A DNA stretch of 17,957 nucleotides, taken from DASZTV01 sp035548125 (GTDB lineage: Bacteria > Actinomycetota > Actinomycetes > JAFAQI01). The stretch is taken from positions 1 through 17,957 of the forward strand of contig DASZTV010000082.1 in assembly GCA_035548125.1 (NCBI GenBank), written 5' to 3'. A program made the translations under genes and the position numbers. Positions 13,664 through 17,957 of the stretch are shown here, piece after piece (positions within the stretch are counted from its first letter, which is position 1; the number at the start of each line of letters is the position of its first letter). A model generated the notes under the pieces. The model had not been told where the DNA came from and made no database searches. It worked only from the letters and a program-made list of their open reading frames with translations.

Positions 13664-14173
13664 GTGGTTGACTGCAGAACCGTGCCTTCCAGCAACGTCA
13701 CACGGGCACTCGGGCTGGCCGGATCCCTCGGCGGGATCACGACCACCGCCACCACCGGCGCGGTCCTGATCAACGTCAGCCAACACTGGTACGACGGCCT
13801 CGAGAAGCCCCGCTGGGCGAGTCCCACGATCGCGTTCGCGCCTGCCTGGTCACTCGTCGCGGCGAGCCAAGCGGTCGGCGCGTGGCTGGCCTGGCGCGCC
13901 GACGACGATCGCGACGCACTCGACGTACCGGCGGTGTCCTCCTACGCCGTGTCGGTCTGGCTAAGCCTTGCCTGGTTGCTGCTGTTCTTCGGGCTGCGCA
14001 AGCCCGGGCTGGCCCTGCTCGAGGTCGTCGTCCTCTGGGTCGCGCTGTCGCTCACGATCGCGGAGTTCGGCCGCCGTCACCGCATCGCGGCAGCCCTGAT
14101 GCTGCCGTCGCTGTTCGCAGTGAGCTACCTCGGGCTGCTCAACCTCGCGATCTGGCGCCGCAACCGGCACTAG
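13664..14173 (+). CDS. TspO/MBR family (tryptophan-rich sensory) membrane protein
   Basis: This 169-residue protein has five hydrophobic segments. The diagnostic block HWYDGLEKPRWASPTIAFAP (residues ~42-61) matches the family WYxxLxKPxWxPPxxxFxPxW. Here the first Pro of the PP pair is Ser, and the usual LY after the Trp is Leu-Val. Family members bind porphyrins and steroids and act in stress signalling in the inner membrane. The C-terminus is basic (WRRNRH), as expected for the cytoplasmic side. The start may be GTG 13664 or GTG 13682 (six codons shorter); neither has a good ribosome-binding site. It is divergent from the SDR gene, and its last 35 bp overlap the SRPBCC gene on the other strand. 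Confidence 0.87.
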   Translation: MVDCRTVPSSNVTRALGLAGSLGGITTTATTGAVLINVSQHWYDGLEKPRWASPTIAFAPAWSLVAASQAVGAWLAWRADDDRDALDVPAVSSYAVSVWLSLAWLLLFFGLRKPGLALLEVVVLWVALSLTIAEFGRRHRIAAALMLPSLFAVSYLGLLNLAIWRRNRH

Positions 14174-14594
14174 CGGCCAGTGCCGCGAAGCGGTGCAGCG
14201 AGATCCGATTGCGCAGCGACAGCGCCGGGCGCCCGATGAGCGCTGATGCCTTGAACAGTCCCCCGGTGGGGCGCTCGATCATGGTCACCCGGGTAGCGCC
14301 GTCGAGGTCTTCCAGCCGGAGCTGCACGCGGGCCTCGAAGAACGGCCTGACTTTGGCATGCAGCTCGATGAGCGCGGGAGCTTCACAACGGCACATCTCG
14401 GTCACGTCGTGCAGTTCGAACAGACGCATGCCGACCGCGTGATGGAACCGGCTGCCGACGGCCGGCCAGTCGTCGTCGACCTCCCTCAGACGGTTCGCAC
14501 CCACGACCCACTGCACGATGCAGGCGGGGTCGCACAGCAGCTCGAAGATGTCGGACCGTTCGCCGCGGACGACGATCGAGTCACGGGCGGTCAC
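14139..14594 (-). CDS. SRPBCC (START-like) family protein
   Basis: This 151-residue protein reads as a single SRPBCC helix-grip domain: VRGERSDIFELLCDPA near the N-terminus, IVQWVVGANRLREVDDDW, GSRFHHAVGMRLFELHDV, then strands LIELHAKVRPFFEARVQLRLEDLDGATRVTMIE and a C-terminal helix. The family binds hydrophobic ligands and includes polyketide cyclases; no catalytic residues can be assigned. Start GTG 14592-14594 overlaps the oxidoreductase stop as GTGA, a classic translational-coupling arrangement. The 3' 35 bp run under the TspO coding end. It may deliver or shield the substrate of its neighbour, but that is inference. Confidence 0.8.
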   Translation of the reverse strand: MTARDSIVVRGERSDIFELLCDPACIVQWVVGANRLREVDDDWPAVGSRFHHAVGMRLFELHDVTEMCRCEAPALIELHAKVRPFFEARVQLRLEDLDGATRVTMIERPTGGLFKASALIGRPALSLRNRISLHRFAALAASAGCGARSRG

Positions 14595-16222
14595 GCCGAT
14601 CTCCGAACCTGCCGAGACGCCAGGGCTGCTGCGGCACCGGTGCCTGCCAACGCGACGAAGCCGCGACGCACCCGGTGACGGGCGATCGCTGCGCGTGCCG
14701 CGTTTGCACCGCACGCGCCGTGCACACCACCCCCCGGGTGCGCGGCGGCCGAGGCGAGAAAGAGATTGCCGATCGGGGTCTCAGGGCGGCCGAGGCCCGG
14801 CGTCGGCCGAAAGATCAGCTGCTGGTGAAGCGCGGAGGTGCCGCCGTTGATGGCGCCACCGAGCAGGTTCGCGTCTCGTGCGTTGAGGTTGGGCGGACCC
14901 ATGATGCGCCTCGTACGAATCGTGGCGCGGAACCCGGGCGCGCGAGACTCGATCCGTTCCTCGATCCGGTCCGCCATCCGCTCACACTCGCTCTGCGTCC
15001 ACTCCCCCGTCAGGTCTCCACCGGCATCCCCCCGGATACGTTGCGGAACATGGGTGTACGCCCAAACCAGCTCGGTGTCGTCCGGCGTGCGCATCCCGTC
15101 GGCGACGCTCGACTGGCCGAGCACCACAAAGGCCTTCTCCGGGATGAGCTGCTCGGCCAGCTGCAGACCCGTGTGCGCAAGCTCGGACAGGTCGTCGGCA
15201 ATGTGCACGGTGCCTGCGCCGCGCACCCCGTCGGCCTCCCACGGCACCGGGCGATCGATGAGCCAGTCCACCTTGAACGTGGCGTTGTCGAGCTGAAAGC
15301 GGTCGAGATCCGACCGCAGCCGAGGCGGCAGCTCGTCCTCGTCGAGCAGGTTCCGGTAGAGCAGCGGGGCTGCGACGTCGGCAAGGATCGCGCGGCGAGC
15401 GGCGTACGCCTGTCCGTCGGCGGTGACCGCAGCCCGTGCTCGACCGCGCCGGATCTCGATGCTCGTCACGGGAGCGCCGCAGATGACTGTCCCGCCGAAC
15501 GACTCGAGCCGGCGTACCAGCGCTGCCGTCAGCTCGCCGGCACCACCTTCAGGGACCGGGAAACCGACGTCCTGGGCGAGCATCGCGAGGAGCCACCCGA
15601 AGAATCCACTGAGCGGCAGGTCGGGCGTGAGGTCGGAATGAAGCGCGTTTCCGGCAAGCAGCATCGTGATGCCCTCGAGCAGGTTCTCCTCGTCGCACAT
15701 CCGACGCAGCGGCAGCATCGCGAACCGCGCCATCTCCAGGACACCCGGAAGGCCGATGGCGCAGGCAAGGTTCAGCGGCCCGCGTACTGGCGGGAAGGGC
15801 GCGCCGAGCAAGCTTTGAAGCAGCCCGCCGCGGGTCTTCTCCCATTGCTCGAACAGCGACACCCAGCGCTCGCCCTGCCCGTCCCCGAACGCCTCGACGG
15901 ACTCATACGTCGTCTTCAGATCGGTCGAGATCACAGCACTGCGTCCGTCGGGGAACGGATGCCCGACCACCAGCGGCGAGTGCCGCCAGCGCAGCCCCCA
16001 TCGCTCGAGGTCGAGCGCGGCGATCGCGGGCGACGCGGCCCCGAGCGGGTAGAAGCTCGAGAACAGGTCGTAGTGCACGCCCGGCGCCATCTCCGCGCTG
16101 CGCACCGCTCCACCGGGTTCGTCCTGAGCCTCGAGTACGACGACCTGCCAGCCGCGCTCGGCGAGCAGGTTGGCGGCGACCAGGCCGTTCGGCCCGGCCC
16201 CGATCACGACGGCGTCACTCAC
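14591..16222 (-). CDS. FAD-dependent oxidoreductase, CrtI / PYROXD2-like
   Basis: This 543-residue flavoprotein has an N-terminal Rossmann GxGxxG (GAGPNG, 8-13), the ribose-binding Glu31 and a GG pair at 37-38. The C-terminal FAD signature IGNLFLASAAAHPGGGVHGACGANAARAA is typical of phytoene desaturase-like and PYROXD2-type enzymes. Between them lies an uncharacterised substrate domain with LDNATFKVDW. The last ~30 residues (GFVALAGTGAAAALASRQ) form a hydrophobic, possibly membrane-associated tail. Carotenoid genes such as crtB or crtE are not nearby, so a carotenoid role is not supported; a lipid or terpenoid substrate is equally possible. Start GTG 16220-16222 lacks a ribosome-binding site and follows the amidase stop by 37 bp. 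It overlaps the SRPBCC gene by 4 bp. Confidence 0.88.
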   Translation of the reverse strand: MSDAVVIGAGPNGLVAANLLAERGWQVVVLEAQDEPGGAVRSAEMAPGVHYDLFSSFYPLGAASPAIAALDLERWGLRWRHSPLVVGHPFPDGRSAVISTDLKTTYESVEAFGDGQGERWVSLFEQWEKTRGGLLQSLLGAPFPPVRGPLNLACAIGLPGVLEMARFAMLPLRRMCDEENLLEGITMLLAGNALHSDLTPDLPLSGFFGWLLAMLAQDVGFPVPEGGAGELTAALVRRLESFGGTVICGAPVTSIEIRRGRARAAVTADGQAYAARRAILADVAAPLLYRNLLDEDELPPRLRSDLDRFQLDNATFKVDWLIDRPVPWEADGVRGAGTVHIADDLSELAHTGLQLAEQLIPEKAFVVLGQSSVADGMRTPDDTELVWAYTHVPQRIRGDAGGDLTGEWTQSECERMADRIEERIESRAPGFRATIRTRRIMGPPNLNARDANLLGGAINGGTSALHQQLIFRPTPGLGRPETPIGNLFLASAAAHPGGGVHGACGANAARAAIARHRVRRGFVALAGTGAAAALASRQVRRSA

Positions 16223-16259
16223 ACGTGGCGGCTACCCGCGCCTACCCGAGGTACACGCC

Positions 16260-17054
16260 CTAGCGCGGTTCGACCCGCCAGCGACGGTTGGCGAGGCTGG
16301 GCATCCGCTCGCGGCATTCCGCCACGCGCTGAGCGCTGATCTCGGCGACCGCCACGCCTTCGGCTTCCGGCTGCACGGCAGCTAGCTCGATCCCCCATGG
16401 GTCGACGATGCGGCTGCCCCCGGTGTACAGGGGCGGGTTCTGGACCGAGCCTGCGATGTAACACACGTTCTCGATCGCGCGGGCCGTGGTGAGCGCCTGC
16501 CACTGCGCGAGCTTATGGTCGCCTGCGACCCACGCGGAGGGGATGGCGATCAGGTCGGCGCCGTCGTCGGCGAGCGCGCGCGCCAGCTCCGGGAAGCGGA
16601 CGTCGTAGCAGGTCATCACGCCGACCTTCACCTCACCCACGGTGAACATCAGCCGGTCGTCCGGATCGCCCGCAATCAGCCGGTCGGACTCCAGCCAGCC
16701 GAGCGCGTCGAAGAGGTGCTGCTTGCGGTAGCGGCCGAGCATGCCGCCATCGGGTCCGACCGCGACCACCGTGTTGAACACCCGGTCGCCTTCGGCGACT
16801 TCGAACATCCCCGCGATGACGGAGACGCCTCGCCGCTTCGCGGCGTCGGCGATGGTTGTGACGAAGGGCCCGTCCAGCGGCTCGGCGACCGGCGCGAGCG
16901 GGAGATCGGGCGGGCCGAAGTCTTGCATGGCCGCTTCCGGCGCCACCACGAGCTCCGCCCCCTGCTCGGCGGCTCGCTCGATCAAGGTAGTCAGCCGCGT
17001 CAGGTTGTCGGACTTGTCCATGCCCGCCGCGATCTGCGTCACAGCAACTTGCAT
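16260..17054 (-). CDS. Carbon-nitrogen hydrolase (nitrilase superfamily, NIT1/NIT2-like)
   Basis: This 264-residue amidase of the nitrilase superfamily has the full catalytic triad: Glu40 (VVAPEAAM), Lys111 (RYRKQHLFD) and Cys149 (VMTCYDVRFPEL). The YRKxHLFD stretch and overall length fit the NIT1/NIT2 and general C-N hydrolase branch, which acts on small omega-amides such as deaminated glutamine or glutathione. The substrate cannot be fixed from sequence. I chose ATG 17052-17054; a TTG four codons upstream is a weak alternative. The gene leads the minus-strand run amidase, FAD oxidoreductase, SRPBCC. Its promoter region (26 bp) is shared head-to-head with the second SDR. Confidence 0.92.
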   Translation of the reverse strand: MQVAVTQIAAGMDKSDNLTRLTTLIERAAEQGAELVVAPEAAMQDFGPPDLPLAPVAEPLDGPFVTTIADAAKRRGVSVIAGMFEVAEGDRVFNTVVAVGPDGGMLGRYRKQHLFDALGWLESDRLIAGDPDDRLMFTVGEVKVGVMTCYDVRFPELARALADDGADLIAIPSAWVAGDHKLAQWQALTTARAIENVCYIAGSVQNPPLYTGGSRIVDPWGIELAAVQPEAEGVAVAEISAQRVAECRERMPSLANRRWRVEPR

Positions 17055-17067
17055 AGGCCCATCCAAC

Positions 17068-17073
17068 TACGCT
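17068..17073 (+). promoter_or_regulatory. Putative -10 element, leaderless start of second SDR
   Basis: TACGCT ends 6 nt before the ATG at 17080 and no Shine-Dalgarno sequence is present, so this gene fits a leaderless message. The element lies inside the 25-bp head-to-head gap with the amidase gene. Confidence 0.45.
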
Positions 17074-17079
17074 GCCGCC

Positions 17080-17910
17080 ATGAGTCGAGGAACGGTCTTC
17101 GTCACCGGCGCCAGCACGGGTATCGGCTACGCCACTGCACTGCGCCTTGCCGGAGCCGGCTTCACCGTGATCCCCGGTCTTCGCCGCGACGAACCACTGC
17201 CCGACCCGGTCGCCAAGCCGGTACTGCTCGACCTCGCGAACCCGGACTCCTTGGGCCCGGCATGCGCCGAGGTCCTCGACCGTGCCGACGGCAAGCTGGC
17301 CGGGCTGGTCAACAACGCGGGCATGAACGTCAGCGGCGTGTTCGAGGCGATGTCGCTCGACGAGTGGCGAACGCAGTTCGAGGTCAATCTCTTCGGTCAC
17401 CTCGCGATCACCCAGGCGCTGCTGCCGGCGCTCACCTCGAGCCGCGGCCGCATCGTCACGGTCGGATCCATCGGCGGCCGGATGTCGCTGCCGTACCTCG
17501 CTCCGTACTCCGCGTCGAAGTTCGCGGTGCGCGCCTGGATGGACGCGCTGCGCGGCGAGCTCGCGCCGCAGGGCGTACGCGCGATCCTGATCGAACCAGG
17601 CGCGATCGCCACCCCTTTGTGGGAGAAGGGCACGAGCTCCGCGACAGCGCGCATCGATGACCTGCCACCCGACATCAAGGCGCGCTACGAGCGCTACATG
17701 AACGGCGCGCTGCACACCGCCGAACTGGCTGAGCGCCACGCAATCCCGGCGGATCGGTGCGCAAAGGTGATCGAACGAGCGCTCACCGCCCGACACCCGA
17801 AGGGCCGTTACCTGGTCGGTCCCGATGCCCGACTCCAGGCGATGATCGCGATCCTGCCCACCCGCATGTTCGACGGCGTCGCCTCCGTGTTGATCCGTCC
17901 ACGCGACTAG
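17080..17910 (+). CDS. Short-chain dehydrogenase/reductase (SDR)
   Basis: This 276-residue classical-type SDR has TGASTGIG at 9-16, NNAG, the catalytic Ser130, Tyr143 and Lys147 (YSASK). A missing acidic residue after strand 2 and LRR (GLRRDEP) in its place suggest NADP(H) use. EPGAIATPLW follows the active site as in retinol- and steroid-dehydrogenase-like members. The C-terminal part (PKGRYLVGPDARLQAMIAILP) also resembles that branch, which often acts on lipid or steroid alcohols; the substrate is unknown. The longer open frame upstream is antisense to the amidase and is not used. The next gene's ATG follows its TAG directly. Confidence 0.92.
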   Translation: MSRGTVFVTGASTGIGYATALRLAGAGFTVIPGLRRDEPLPDPVAKPVLLDLANPDSLGPACAEVLDRADGKLAGLVNNAGMNVSGVFEAMSLDEWRTQFEVNLFGHLAITQALLPALTSSRGRIVTVGSIGGRMSLPYLAPYSASKFAVRAWMDALRGELAPQGVRAILIEPGAIATPLWEKGTSSATARIDDLPPDIKARYERYMNGALHTAELAERHAIPADRCAKVIERALTARHPKGRYLVGPDARLQAMIAILPTRMFDGVASVLIRPRD

Positions 17911-17957
17911 ATGGCGCTGCACGGTTTCGGCACCACGATCTTCGCCGAGATGAGCGC
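17911..17957 (+). CDS. Start of probable class I/II aminotransferase (cut by window end)
   Basis: Only 15 codons are visible. The residues HGFGTTIFAEMS match the conserved N-terminus of PLP-dependent aminotransferases of the DapC / kynurenine-aminotransferase type, which read ...GTTIFAEMSALA. The ATG abuts the SDR stop codon (TAGATG), which suggests translational coupling; no ribosome-binding site is seen. The call rests on one short motif. Confidence 0.6.
   Translation, partial: MALHGFGTTIFAEMS

Noticed and set aside
13648..13667. CCACC/GGTGG inverted repeat between the SDR and TspO starts
   Set aside because: Arms are only 5 bp with a 10-bp spacer, a match expected by chance at this composition.
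14675..16339. Plus-strand frame opposite the FAD oxidoreductase, 554 codons
   Set aside because: It is antisense to a gene with intact FAD signatures at both ends. Composition is that of a shadow frame.
1..17957. CRISPR arrays, tRNA or rRNA genes, insertion sequences, attachment sites
   Set aside because: No repeat-spacer pattern, no tRNA-like cloverleaf seen by eye, no transposase or integrase motif, and no long terminal inverted repeats were found.

Overview
This is about 18 kb of dense, very GC-rich bacterial chromosome. Frequent GTG starts, strong G/C third-position bias, almost no intergenic space and several apparently leaderless genes point to a mesophilic actinomycete (Actinomycetota). 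The genus cannot be named from the sequence. There are no rRNA or tRNA genes, insertion sequences, phage genes or CRISPR arrays. No gap without a gene exceeds about 40 bp, so this reads as stable core or accessory chromosome rather than a mobile island.

Layout, left to right. (1) 1-1679: the 5' part of msrA (methionine sulfoxide reductase A, minus strand, running off the window), a divergent Nudix hydrolase, and a convergent DUF488 protein. (2) 1712-6417, all minus strand with gaps of 5-36 bp: an RraA-family protein, an MFS exporter-like transporter, a small GroES-like protein and an 860-residue secreted protein with an alpha/beta-hydrolase nucleophile elbow. DUF488 follows 32 bp later, so these five may share one transcript. 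(3) 6436-8664: a YkgJ-type cysteine-cluster protein, a SpoU/TrmH RNA methyltransferase and a secreted DD-carboxypeptidase (PBP4/S13 family). The last two diverge from a palindromic -10-like element. (4) 8698-12723: an unrecognised Ala/Pro-repeat protein followed by three clearly homologous sulfotransferase-like proteins, two on the plus strand and the third converging on them. (5) 12738-14173: an MFE-2-like 3-hydroxyacyl-CoA dehydrogenase (SDR) divergent from a TspO/MBR membrane protein. (6) 14139-17054, minus strand: a nitrilase-superfamily amidase, a CrtI/PYROXD2-like FAD oxidoreductase and an SRPBCC protein. The last two are coupled by a GTGA overlap. (7) 17080-17957: a second SDR, then the first 15 codons of what looks like a class I/II aminotransferase.

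Most genes look like housekeeping or general metabolism: protein repair, nucleotide sanitation, RNA modification, wall remodelling and lipid or redox enzymes. The part that departs most from ordinary chromosome is the sulfotransferase trio. All three share an unusual P-loop (HIGPxKTGTT), a SAWQQYV signature and a C-terminal extension, and no recognisable glycan or lipid biosynthesis gene lies beside them, so their substrate is open. The large secreted hydrolase, the GroES-like protein apparently lacking a full roof hairpin, and the palindromic or dual-use promoter elements are the other points of interest. I see no convincing evidence of a wholly new multi-gene system such as defence or mobile elements.
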